From Streptomyces sp. R28 (GTDB taxonomy: Bacteria > Actinomycetota > Actinomycetes > Streptomycetales > Streptomycetaceae): a DNA stretch of 64,000 nucleotides. Each line of letters starts with the position of its first letter. Within the stretch, counting starts at the first letter, position 1. Shown piece by piece: positions 7,505 through 15,508 of the stretch. A program made the translations under genes and the position numbers. The stretch covers positions 6,189,001 to 6,253,000 of the forward strand of contig NZ_CP163439.1 in NCBI RefSeq assembly GCF_041052385.1, in the 5' to 3' direction. The notes beneath the pieces were generated by a model. The model saw only the letters and a program-made list of their open reading frames with translations, did not search any database and had not been told where the DNA came from.

Positions 7505-8194
7505 ATGAGCCAGGGAGTGCCGGTGCCGGAGTACGAGCAGCGCCAGATCACCGACGAGCAGTTCCACGACGCGGTGCTGATCTGGGACTACCACCGGATG
7601 GGCCACGAGCGGCGGCCCTGCTCGGCGGCCATCGGCCTGGGCAGCCACGACCTGGGCGTCGCCACCACGGCCGTCGTCCTCTATCGCACCGGCTTCTTTC
7701 CGGTCGTGGTCTTCAGCGGCGGCAGCAGCCGCACCACCCGGGCCCGTTTCCCGCGCGGCGAGGCCGTCCACTACCGCGAGCACGCCCTGAACCTGGGCGT
7801 GCCGGACGAGGCAGTCCTGGTCGAGCCGAAGGCCGGCAACACCGGCCAGAACATCACCTTCTCCCGCGAGCTGCTGGCCGAGGCCGGCATCTCGGTCGAG
7901 TCGCTGATGCTGATCTCCAAGCCGTACATGGAGCGCCGCTCGTATGCGACCTGCCGCAAGCTGTGGCCCGAGGTGGAAGTCGTGTGCGCCTCCGAGCCGT
8001 TGGAGTTGGACGACTACATCAAGTCCATCGGAGACGAGAAGCTCGTCGTCGACATGCTCGTCGGCGATCTGCAAAGGGTGATCGAATACCCGAAGCTCGG
8101 CTTCGCCGTCGAGCAGGACGTACCGGGGGATGTCTATGACGCTTACGAGCGCCTCCTGGGCGCCGGCTTCGATAGCCGCCTCATCAATACCTGA
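7505..8194 (+). CDS. YdcF/SanA-like DUF218 protein
   Basis: This 229-residue protein matches the DUF218 pattern. It has GLGSHD near the start, a hydrophobic strand ending in SGG (FFPVVVFSGGSS), GEA (RGEAVHYREHA), GVPDEAVLVE and the NT-x-x-N motif (AGNTGQN). There is no membrane anchor, unlike SanA or E. coli YdcF relatives, so it is probably cytoplasmic. The biochemical role of this family is poorly defined; a SAM-binding role has been described for E. coli YdcF. The ATG at 7505 is preferred because the domain starts there and AAGGA precedes it. Confidence 0.8.
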   Translation: MSQGVPVPEYEQRQITDEQFHDAVLIWDYHRMGHERRPCSAAIGLGSHDLGVATTAVVLYRTGFFPVVVFSGGSSRTTRARFPRGEAVHYREHALNLGVPDEAVLVEPKAGNTGQNITFSRELLAEAGISVESLMLISKPYMERRSYATCRKLWPEVEVVCASEPLELDDYIKSIGDEKLVVDMLVGDLQRVIEYPKLGFAVEQDVPGDVYDAYERLLGAGFDSRLINT

Positions 8195-8323
8195 AACGTG
8201 CCCCGCCTCGGGCCGCCTGTCGGGGCGCGGGATTGCCAGCACTGCGCCCGCCTTGCGTCCCTGGACGATCGAAAGTGAATCGTCTGGCCGCCTAACGGGA
8301 GTTCACCGCCTTGGAGTTCACGC
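8195..8323. other. Short gap with weak inverted repeat
   Basis: This 129-base gap contains GCCCCG...CGGGGC (about 8200-8226) with a long loop, at best a weak terminator, and a GGAG in front of the following GTG. No gene was seen. Confidence 0.3.
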
Positions 8324-8878
8324 GTGACCGGGCAGATTCCTTCGGGCAAGAAACCCTTCCTCTACGTTGTCGTCTGTGCGGCCGGAGTTGCTGGCGACGT
8401 CGGCAGGCTGATCACCGCCGCGCAGGAGCGGCACTGGGGCGTCGGCGTCGTTGCCACGCCGCAGGGGCTGGGCTTCCTCGATGTAGAGGCGATCGAGGCG
8501 CAGACCGGCTACCCGATCCGCTCTGCCTGGCGCACGCCCGGTGAGGCCCGCCCTCTGCCGCCCGCAGAGGCCATCGCGGTCGCGCCGGCCACGTTCAACA
8601 CGGTCAACAAGTGGGCCGCTGGCATCTCCGACACCCTCGCCTTGGGCATCCTGTGCGAGGCGTACGGCATGGGCATTCCCACCGCTGTCCTGCCGTACCT
8701 GAACTCGGCGCAGGCCGCGCACCCTGCCTACCGTCGGAGTCTGGACCAGCTGCGTGAGATGGGCGTCCTGGTCGGCTCGTACGAGCCCCACAAGCCCAAG
8801 GCGGGCGGAGGCGCCGACCGATTTCGGTGGGCAGAGGCACTGGAGCTTCTCGCACCGGAGCTGTCCGCGCGGACGTGA
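8324..8878 (+). CDS. HFCD-family flavoprotein (EpiD/CoaC-like decarboxylase)
   Basis: This 184-residue protein belongs to the homo-oligomeric flavin-containing cysteine decarboxylase fold. It starts with a beta-strand (FLYVVVCAAGVAGDV). The segment APATFNTVNKWAAGISD (residues 87-103) corresponds to PASANTINKIANGICD of EpiD, and PYLN (124-127) to the PxMN substrate-clamp motif. EpiD-type enzymes oxidatively decarboxylate a C-terminal cysteine of a peptide, and CoaC acts on phosphopantothenoylcysteine. The candidate precursor has a Cys at position 37 of 38, so removal of the last Ser would create such a substrate. That link is inference. It ends back to back with the relaxase gene and may be the last cluster gene. 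Confidence 0.8.
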   Translation: MTGQIPSGKKPFLYVVVCAAGVAGDVGRLITAAQERHWGVGVVATPQGLGFLDVEAIEAQTGYPIRSAWRTPGEARPLPPAEAIAVAPATFNTVNKWAAGISDTLALGILCEAYGMGIPTAVLPYLNSAQAAHPAYRRSLDQLREMGVLVGSYEPHKPKAGGGADRFRWAEALELLAPELSART

Positions 8879-10561
8879 TCAGCGCCTTGGCTGCCGCTTG
8901 GGCTCCGGTGAGAGCGGGGACACCGACACAGTCGGGCGCTGCATAGCGTGGCGGGCGTTGGCTGCCTGCGCCTGCGGGCTGGGTGCCTGGCGTTGACCGA
9001 GGCGGCGGATGCGCCAGGTCAAGGCACGGGCGGGGCTGCGCGCATCGTCCAAAGGGCGTTGGTTGAGCGCCTTGTCGAGGAGGTTGGACACGTTGTGGCC
9101 CGCGGCCTCCGCTTCGGCGAGCGACGTGGCCAGGGCATCCCAGGCCCGGTCGTTGAGGATGTGTTCGGCGTGCTGGGGAGCCGACCGCAGGAGGTGGTGG
9201 GCATAGCGGCGCTTGGTCTGCGCCCCTGGTGTCCGGATGGCGAGGCCGGCTAGGACCGGTTCCGCGACCTGGGCGTATGCGGCCTGCAGGTGGATCAGGG
9301 CCTGCTCGGATGCCGCCTGCTGTTGGGCGTGCTGGCGGGCGCGGTGCCAGTGCATGGCGTAGGCGACGGCGGTGAGCGCGGCGTCGATCAGCATCGCCAA
9401 TCCGGCGCCGTCGCCGTGGCGTACGGGATCGTTCCAGATCGCTTGGACGCTGCGGCGCAGGGCACGGGCACTGGCGTGGTCGGCGTCGATGCGCGAACGA
9501 GTGGCCCGTTCGAATGCCGCGGAGGCTCGTTCCAGCTCGGTCCGTGCTGCGGCCGGGGCAGTGAGGGAGAGCAGGTCGAGCGCTCCACCGAGCGCGGCCA
9601 GCTGGCCCTGGGCGACTCCGTCGTCGCTGTGGGTGAGGTGGAAGGGGATGCGTTCGGTGGAGGCGGTGGCCTGGTGCCAGGGGTTGCCCGGCTGGACGGT
9701 GACCGGTTCGGGAGGCGTCGTCGCGAGGCGCTTGCGGACCTGGGGCAGGGAGAGGTCGCCGGAGAGAGTGGAACCGGCGTACCAGATGGGTTCACCCTGC
9801 TTGTTGACGTCGCCGGGCAGGCTGACGCTGTAGCCGGACACGTCTCCGGACGGCTCTGTCTTCGGCCGCACCGCCACGCCGGACGCTTCCAGTAGGACGA
9901 AGAACTCGGTCTCCGTAGAGGCGGCGGCTATCGCGCGGCGGACGCGCCGGCGCAGGATCTCGCGAGAGGTGGCGTCCTGGCCCAGGCGCTTGGCCTTGAA
10001 GTGTTCCTTGCTGGTGGGGCGTTTGGCGGCGGTGCCGTCGCCCGGCTTCAACCGCCTCAGCCCGTAGTCGACTTCGATCTGGCGGGCTTCGCGCTGGACG
10101 GCCCGGATGTCGTAGTCCCGGCGGGGGCGGCGGCCGTCCTGGCGGACGAGGGTGGCTGCGATGTGGATGTGGTCGTCGGCGTGCCAGACGGCCACCCAGC
10201 GGCAGGCTTCGGCGTCTCCGGCGGGGGCGATGCCGGCGGCGGCCACGATTCGGCGGGCGATCTCTGCCCACTGGGCGTCGGACAGGATGGGGTCTTCGGG
10301 GGCGGCGCGGACCGGGCAGTGCCAGACCGTGGTCTTAGTAGCCCGGCGGCCGAGCATGGCCACCGGCTGGTCGAGCTGGGTGTAGAGCTGCTTTTCCACC
10401 TCCTTGGGGTCGCGGTGGGGGCTGCGGCCGGGGTCGGGGGCGAAGTCGTTCCAGGACGCGACCAGGTGGGGGTCGACGTGCTCGTTGGCGTCGCCCTTGC
10501 CGAAGAGGTAGGCGATCAGGCGGCGGGTGCTGCCCTTGCCGGTGATGATCTTCGGTATCAC
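8879..10561 (-). CDS. MobA/VirD2-type relaxase
   Basis: This 560-residue protein starts at GTG 10561 (IPKIITGKGSTRRLIAYLFG), which overlaps the MobC stop in a GTGA. Tyr18 is the probable nicking residue, and H127-x3-H131-x-H133 (WHADDHIHIAATLVR) is the metal-binding triad. The C-terminal 250 residues are helical with no recognised motif. A relaxase nicks oriT and pilots the strand during conjugative mobilisation. The much longer open frame reaching 11098 is only the GC-rich shadow of the MobC gene. Confidence 0.9.
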   Translation of the reverse strand: MIPKIITGKGSTRRLIAYLFGKGDANEHVDPHLVASWNDFAPDPGRSPHRDPKEVEKQLYTQLDQPVAMLGRRATKTTVWHCPVRAAPEDPILSDAQWAEIARRIVAAAGIAPAGDAEACRWVAVWHADDHIHIAATLVRQDGRRPRRDYDIRAVQREARQIEVDYGLRRLKPGDGTAAKRPTSKEHFKAKRLGQDATSREILRRRVRRAIAAASTETEFFVLLEASGVAVRPKTEPSGDVSGYSVSLPGDVNKQGEPIWYAGSTLSGDLSLPQVRKRLATTPPEPVTVQPGNPWHQATASTERIPFHLTHSDDGVAQGQLAALGGALDLLSLTAPAAARTELERASAAFERATRSRIDADHASARALRRSVQAIWNDPVRHGDGAGLAMLIDAALTAVAYAMHWHRARQHAQQQAASEQALIHLQAAYAQVAEPVLAGLAIRTPGAQTKRRYAHHLLRSAPQHAEHILNDRAWDALATSLAEAEAAGHNVSNLLDKALNQRPLDDARSPARALTWRIRRLGQRQAPSPQAQAANARHAMQRPTVSVSPLSPEPKRQPRR

Positions 10562-11175
10562 CGGCCCTGCCTTCCCTCGGTGACCTGGGCGACGGCGGTG
10601 TCCACGTCGGCGATCGACGTTTCGATGCGGGCCAGAAGCCGGTGGACGGCGTCCGGCTCGGGCCAGGCGCCGTCCTTGTGGAGATGCCAGGTGAGCTGGT
10701 TGAGGTTGTTGCCGATCATGCCGAGCTGCCGGTTGGCGGCCATCAGTGCCTTGACCATGGCGCGGTAGTCGGCGATCGCGGCGGTGGAGTCCTCGGCGCG
10801 GGCGGCGGCGAGCGACGCCTCGGCAACGTAGCCGCCGATCTGCATGCGGCTGCGCTCGGCAGCGTGGGCGAGGTCGGTGAACTCGCTGTCGCTGTATCGG
10901 GGGTGGATGCGGCGCTCGCGCAGGCGGGACTGACGCAGGCGGCGTTGCGGCGTCGGCGTCTGCGCGGCGTGGGGCGACGGTCTGGTGGCTCCCGTCTCGG
11001 TCGGCTCCCCCGGGCCGGCCGATCCCGGTGCCCCCTCGGCGCCGGGTGCCTCCGCCACTCCAGGGGCGGAGGCCGGGTAAGGACTCCTTACCCGACAACT
11101 TGCTGCGCTGTCTGCGGCTGAGGTGGTGGGCGTTCGCTGTTGAGCTGTGGGGAGTTCGTGGTGCTGTTCGTGCAT
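10558..11175 (-). CDS. MobC-like relaxosome accessory protein
   Basis: This 205-residue protein has a low-complexity N-terminal 85 residues. A ribbon-helix-helix-like segment follows (ERRIHPRYSDSEFTDLAHAAERSRMQ), then the MobC motif region (ANRQLGMIGNNLNQLTWHLHKDG), where IGNNLNQ is characteristic. It binds near oriT and helps the relaxase nick. The ATG at 11175 is preferred over one 28 codons upstream because GGAG lies 9 bases before it. It is directly upstream of the relaxase with overlapping stop and start. Confidence 0.85.
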   Translation of the reverse strand: MHEQHHELPTAQQRTPTTSAADSAASCRVRSPYPASAPGVAEAPGAEGAPGSAGPGEPTETGATRPSPHAAQTPTPQRRLRQSRLRERRIHPRYSDSEFTDLAHAAERSRMQIGGYVAEASLAAARAEDSTAAIADYRAMVKALMAANRQLGMIGNNLNQLTWHLHKDGAWPEPDAVHRLLARIETSIADVDTAVAQVTEGRQGR

Positions 11176-11215
11176 GGTGTGGCTCCGGTGGTGAGGGGGT
11201 GGGAGGCGTGTCACG

Positions 11216-11337
11216 TGCGTCGCATCCGTCCCGTGCCTGGTCAGGACAGGTACGGACACTTGGGCAGGTACGGAGAAGTCCGTCCCGGTGAGGACATCCG
11301 TCCCCGCGCTGACCTGCGCGGGGACGGATGCGACGCA
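11216..11337. repeat. Nested inverted and direct repeats, oriT candidate
   Basis: A 17-bp perfect inverted repeat pairs 11216-11232 with 11321-11337. Inside it, 11295-11309 and 11316-11330 form a perfect 15-bp hairpin with a 6-base loop, so the right arm can pair with either partner. Two copies of CAGGTACGGA (11247-11256, 11265-11274) lie between. The region is upstream of the mobC-relaxase pair and just after the DUF3631 gene. Position and symmetry fit an origin of transfer; the inner hairpin could instead be a terminator for the DUF3631 gene. Confidence 0.6.
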
Positions 11338-11363
11338 GTGATACGGACCCAGGGGGAGGTGGG

Positions 11364-13049
11364 TTAGCGGGCGCGGTTGGGGCCGGCGGGGCCGCCGGGC
11401 GGGCCGATGGGCAGCTGACCCGCCGGGGCGGCGGGCGGCTTGCCCTGGGCCGGGGGTGCGGGCGTGAGGGCGGGCGCCGTCTCGGTGAGGTCGGGGCAGT
11501 GCCGGGCCCAGCTGTCGAGGAACCGGTTACGGGCGTACCCCTTGGCCTGCCTGCCCTTGGCGAACCGGTAGTTGGCCGGACGGATGTCGAAGTCCCGCAG
11601 CAGTTTCCCCAGGTGGTAGGCGTTGAGCCCGTTGGCGCCGTGCTCTGCCCAGGGTGCGTCGGGGTCCTGGAGCAGGGCGGTGACCAGATCCAGGGAGGAC
11701 AGAGCTTCGGGGTTGCCGTGTGCCTCGAAGATGCGGTGGATATCGCGCAGCAGCCGCGTCTTCAGGTTGGTCTGCTCGTCCTGTACGGCCTCGAACCGGG
11801 TCATCGCCACGCAGGCCGCACGGGCACGGGCGGGCCAGTGGCCGCCAGCCAGGTCGGCGATGATGACCAGCGGTTCCCAGGTGTCCGCCGCCCGGTCCTC
11901 CACCGGCATCGTGGGCGCCATGCGGCCAGCCGTGCCGCGCAGCGGGCCCAGCCAGGCGGCCAGCTTGTCCCGCAGCGCGTTCAGCTCCGGTGTGGCGTAG
12001 CGCGAGCGGAACGGGGTCACCTTCTCGCCCGGCTTGCGCTTTTGCATGCGGAGCACGACCGCCCGGTCCGTGATCGTGTCGGGGAGGTCGCCGATCGAGG
12101 CCAGTGCGGCCATGGCGAAGGTGGGATACGGGGTCGGCTTGTGTTCCGGACCGGAGATGCGCCAGGCGGGCCGGTTGCGCTGGTGTCCGGCGTTCAGCAG
12201 GCCGCGCAGTTCCTCGTTCTCGCCGGCCTTGCTGAAGATGGTGTCGGCCTCGTCCACCAGGATCGTGCGCGGGTTCTTGCCGATGACGCGGAAGAGCACC
12301 GCCGTGGACATGTTCACCGTCATGATCGGCTGGTGGACGGTCTCGTGGAGCACGTCCAGCACCCGGGACTTGCCGCAGCCCTTCGTCGGGCCGACGACCG
12401 CCAGGCGCGGCGCGTGCTGCAAAGCGGTCTGGATGTGCGTGGCCGCCACCCACAGGGTGACCGCTGTCAGCGCCTCGTCACTGGGCAGTACGACGTACTT
12501 GCCGATCGCCGCCCGCAACTCATCCAGCAGTTCCGCACCCTCACCGGAACCCCGTTCCCCGGGGTCTGCCGGTCCCCGAGGAGGCGGGGAGCTGGTCCCG
12601 TGATCCGGTCCCCGTGCGTCGATGGGACCGTTTCCCTCCTGCTGGGCGGTTCCCGCCACGGGGTTGTCAGTCCCCAGCGGCTGGCGGGGACCGTGATCAC
12701 GGTCCCCATTGCGGTCCCCTGGTGCAACTGCAGCCTCTTGGGGACCGGTCCCCGTTTTGGCGCCGCTGACCTGCGGGTTTGCGTCGGATGTTGATACGGG
12801 GACCGGGACGTGCGGGGACCGAGCAGCGGGTACTTCGCGGGGACGGTGACCAATAGCGGCATCAGCAGACGGCCGGGGACGGTCCCCGCGTGCTTCCACA
12901 TCCGCCGAGTGCTCGACGGTTCCCGACGCCGGGGACCGTGTGTCCGCCTGATCCCTGCGGCGCCAGGGGACGCCCTCGCCGGGGACCGCGGGAGTGGGCC
13001 AGCCGGTCGGGGAGGTGTTCGTGGAGCTGGGGGACGTAGAGTCCTCCAT
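11364..13049 (-). CDS. DUF3631 P-loop ATPase of an integrative element
   Basis: This 561-residue protein has a low-complexity N-terminal region (1-170) rich in Gly, Asp, Pro and Arg, then a P-loop domain with Walker A GPTKGCGKS (220-228), Walker B TILVDEAD, and the DUF3631 C-terminal region (HPxRAR-type segment, LLRDIHRIFEAHG, LLRDFDIRPANYRFAKGRQAKGY). Such proteins are common in actinobacterial integrative elements and are thought to act in replication, as helicase or primase-like ATPases. GGAGAGG precedes the ATG. Its 5' third overlaps a dense GGGGAC repeat array, which may shape the protein composition more than selection on the protein does. Confidence 0.8.
   Translation of the reverse strand: MEDSTSPSSTNTSPTGWPTPAVPGEGVPWRRRDQADTRSPASGTVEHSADVEARGDRPRPSADAAIGHRPREVPAARSPHVPVPVSTSDANPQVSGAKTGTGPQEAAVAPGDRNGDRDHGPRQPLGTDNPVAGTAQQEGNGPIDARGPDHGTSSPPPRGPADPGERGSGEGAELLDELRAAIGKYVVLPSDEALTAVTLWVAATHIQTALQHAPRLAVVGPTKGCGKSRVLDVLHETVHQPIMTVNMSTAVLFRVIGKNPRTILVDEADTIFSKAGENEELRGLLNAGHQRNRPAWRISGPEHKPTPYPTFAMAALASIGDLPDTITDRAVVLRMQKRKPGEKVTPFRSRYATPELNALRDKLAAWLGPLRGTAGRMAPTMPVEDRAADTWEPLVIIADLAGGHWPARARAACVAMTRFEAVQDEQTNLKTRLLRDIHRIFEAHGNPEALSSLDLVTALLQDPDAPWAEHGANGLNAYHLGKLLRDFDIRPANYRFAKGRQAKGYARNRFLDSWARHCPDLTETAPALTPAPPAQGKPPAAPAGQLPIGPPGGPAGPNRAR
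12572..13035. repeat. GGGGAC motif array (iteron or TRS-like)
   Basis: By eye, about 17 copies of GGGGAC or its complement GTCCCC occur in about 460 bases; one or fewer would be expected by chance at this base composition. Most extend to GGGGACCG. Several form palindromes: 12686-12707 is a perfect 22-base palindrome, 12740-12753 a perfect 14-base one, and 12875-12887 a 13-base one with a central G. The array lies in the 5' coding part of the DUF3631 gene. It resembles replication iterons, or the short repeats bound by actinomycete transfer proteins. Confidence 0.75.
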
Positions 13050-13197
13050 AGGCGTTCCTCTCCGGTGAGAGGCAGGACGGGCAAGGTCCCGCCCCTCACC
13101 AGCTCATTCGTTCAGGGATGGGCGATCAGTTGGGAAGTCTTCGGCCCTCGGCGTTGGCGCGCCGGGGGCCGCTTCGTTGTCCGCGCCAGAGGCGGGG

Positions 13198-13478
13198 TCA
13201 GGCCGTGAGGGCGTACGACGTCTGGGTATCCAGCCACGCGTCCACCTCCCGCCAGCGGTAGCGCAGGTGACGGCCGAAACCTTGTGGACGCTGGGGCCGA
13301 TGCCCCGGTACTTCCACTGGTAGAGGGTCTTCACCGGTACTCCGAGGTACGCGGCCACGTCGGCGGGAGTGGCGAGTTGGTCACGCTCGGCGCCGGCAAG
13401 GCGCGGGGAGTGGTTCGGCAATGAGGTCTCCATATCGGAATCAGGGTTTTGGATGGCAGGCGTGGGTAACACAGCCAC
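13198..13478 (-). pseudogene. Frameshifted excisionase / AlpA-like helix-turn-helix protein
   Basis: The frame from GTG 13478 encodes a typical excisionase-type HTH (LATPADVAAYLGVPVKTLYQWKYRGIGPSVHKV) and then goes off frame. Reading the neighbouring frame from about 13277 gives the expected rest of the domain, GRHLRYRWREVDAWL, and a stop at 13198-13200. A 1-base loss (or 2-base gain) near GTTTC explains this. Either the excisionase is dead, which would hinder excision, or the sequence has an error. It sits between the divergent integrase and the replication gene, the normal xis position. Confidence 0.75.
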
Positions 13479-14094
13479 ACCACCTGGGAAGCGTGCAGAG
13501 TGAATTCTGAAACTCCTGGCTACTTCCCTCGGCGTCGCCGGGGAAGATCAAAACAGTAAGGGCGGATCCCCGGTTGCCGAAATCGCTCCCGCGGAAGCTG
13601 AAATTTTCTGCGGCGAAGTAACTGGCTGAGGTGCCGGAATCCGGTACCTCAGCAGCTCAGAGGTGGCGCCCAGCGCTGAGAAGTGGCCCGGCTCGCCCAG
13701 GGGGGCATCGCATCCAATAGCCGGTCAAATCGCCCAATTCTTTGACGCGGAGGGAAGGTAGCACAACCTCTCCGCCGAAACGGCTCGTGATGTGCCGGAA
13801 TTCGACGAGACGAACACCACTTCGCCTCCGGGCGACTTTTGGAGAGTTTAAGAACTAACTCTTGCCATGACGACCGACTGCAAGTTACAGCTATTTGTCA
13901 TGCCCAGCCGACCTGTCGAAATAGGCTCCGCCGGCCTCCACGCCGCCCGCGCCATCGAGCACCCACGCCTCGTGCCAGCCGGCCCCAGCACCAGTTCGCC
14001 ACTCCTCCCGCAGCCCTGCTGCTCCCGTGGGTGACGCACACCGCCGCGACCCACGCCACCCCCCAGTCCCCAAACCCCATCCAGGAGGCCCTTC
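13479..14094. promoter_or_regulatory. Long intergenic region between xis and int
   Basis: This 616-base gap has visibly lower GC than its flanks. It contains a 13-bp hairpin with one G-T pair (13625-13653) and several A/T-rich tracts around 13550-13620 and 13850-13900. It should carry the divergent promoters for the integrase and for the replication/mobilisation genes. No gene with a credible start was found; the 87-codon frame ending at 14102 is low-complexity. Confidence 0.5.
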
Positions 14095-15441
14095 TTGGCT
14101 GACGTGTACGACCGCTGGCACAAGTCCCACCCCAAGCCCGCCGAGGCCGAGTGCGGCGAACACAAGAGCCGTACGAAGCGGATGGTCCCCACCGCCGACC
14201 ACGGCATCGGCAAGCGCTGGCAGGTCCGTTACCGCGACCTGGATGGCCATCAGCGCAAGGAGAACTTCCACACGAAGGCCGAGGCGGACAACCGCGCCGC
14301 CGAGGTCGACGTCGAGATCCGGCGCGGCTCCTACGTCGTCCCGGCCGAGACGAAGCAGACGCTTGGCGCCTATGCGCAGAAGTGGCTCGACGCGCACTCC
14401 GTCGGCCCGACGACCGCGCTCCGCTACGAGGCGACGGTCCGCAACCACATCGTCGAGCACCTCGGCCGACGCGAGCTGCGGTCCCTCAACCAGCCCTCGA
14501 TCATTCAGGGTTGGATTCGCACACTCCAGGACGCCGAACTGGAGGTATCGACGAGTGAGGGCATCTTCGACATCCTCTCCAGCATCCTCGGCATGGCCGT
14601 GGAGGACGGGCTGCTGCCGAAGAACCCCTGCAAGGCGAAGTCGGTCAAGCTGCCGACGGCGACCAAGAAGAAGATCATCCCTTGGTCGTTGGAGCGCGTG
14701 CGTGCCGTAATAGCCGGTCTGCCGAAGCGCTTTCAGGCTGGTGGCAAGCTCGCATTCGGCTGCGGGCTGCGCCAGGGCGAGGTGTTCGGCTTCGCTGTCG
14801 AGGACATCGACTTCAAGGGTGGTTGGATCCACATCAACCGCCAGGTGCGGTTGGTCGGTACGAAGCAGGTCTTCGCCCTGCCCAAGGGCAACAAGATCCG
14901 GTCAGCGCCCCTGCCGGCTCAGCTCGCCGCCGCCCTCAAGGCCCACATGAAGGAGTTTCCTCCGGTCGCGGTCACCTTGCCCTGGACCAAACCGGACGGT
15001 GAGCCGAAGACGTTCCGCCTTCTTTTCGTCGACAAGAAGAAGCGGGCCAACAACCGCAGCGTCTTCAACATGGGCGACTGGAAGCGCGCCCTGGCCGCCG
15101 CCGGCGTGATCCCACCCCGCGAGCGCGGCGCGCGCTACCTTCAGGCGGCCCCGGAAGACGGCATGCACGCCCTCCGGCACGCGTACGCTTCCGTGCTCCT
15201 GGACGCAGGGGAGAGCATCAAGGCTCTCTCCGAGTACCTCGGGCACTCGGACCCGGGCTTCACGCTCCGGACGTACACGCACTTGCTGCCGTCCAGCGAG
15301 ACCCGCACGCGCAAGGCGATCGACGACGCCTTCACGGAAACGGAAGCCGAGGCGGAAGGCGACGGCGATCCGCCCGCTGCCCAGGGCACATCAGCACCCC
15401 CAGCGAAACCAATGTGCCCTCAATGTGCCCTGGCCGCCTAA
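14095..15441 (+). CDS. int: Site-specific tyrosine integrase
   Basis: This 448-residue protein has an N-terminal AP2-like arm-binding part (KRWQVRYRDLDGHQRKENFHTKAEAD), a SAM-like core-binding domain, and a catalytic domain with the Arg in GCGLRQGEV, HALRHAYAS, LGHSDPG and the nucleophile in YTHLLP. A TTG start is chosen because AGGAGG lies 7 bases upstream; the next GTG (14104) is too far from it. It integrates the mobile element seen at 8.9-15.4 kb. The C-terminal tail contains a duplicated CAATGTGCCCT stretch near the end of the gene. Confidence 0.9.
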   Translation: MADVYDRWHKSHPKPAEAECGEHKSRTKRMVPTADHGIGKRWQVRYRDLDGHQRKENFHTKAEADNRAAEVDVEIRRGSYVVPAETKQTLGAYAQKWLDAHSVGPTTALRYEATVRNHIVEHLGRRELRSLNQPSIIQGWIRTLQDAELEVSTSEGIFDILSSILGMAVEDGLLPKNPCKAKSVKLPTATKKKIIPWSLERVRAVIAGLPKRFQAGGKLAFGCGLRQGEVFGFAVEDIDFKGGWIHINRQVRLVGTKQVFALPKGNKIRSAPLPAQLAAALKAHMKEFPPVAVTLPWTKPDGEPKTFRLLFVDKKKRANNRSVFNMGDWKRALAAAGVIPPRERGARYLQAAPEDGMHALRHAYASVLLDAGESIKALSEYLGHSDPGFTLRTYTHLLPSSETRTRKAIDDAFTETEAEAEGDGDPPAAQGTSAPPAKPMCPQCALAA

Positions 15442-15466
15442 CGGCCTCTCCCCGGCACCAAAAAGG

Positions 15467-15490
15467 GCGAGGCCCGAAGACCCCGCCCAA
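15467..15490 (+). terminator. Imperfect hairpin after the integrase
   Basis: GGGCGAGG...CCCCGCCC forms a stem with one mismatch shortly after the integrase stop, preceded by an A run. Because the next gene converges, it may serve both strands. Confidence 0.35.
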
Positions 15491-15508
15491 CCCGCAAGAA
15501 ACCCCACC

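Noticed and set aside
10562-11098. N-terminal extension of the relaxase frame to 739 codons
   Set aside because: The extension is low-complexity and lies over the MobC gene; the relaxase domain starts at GTG 10561 in a GTGA overlap.
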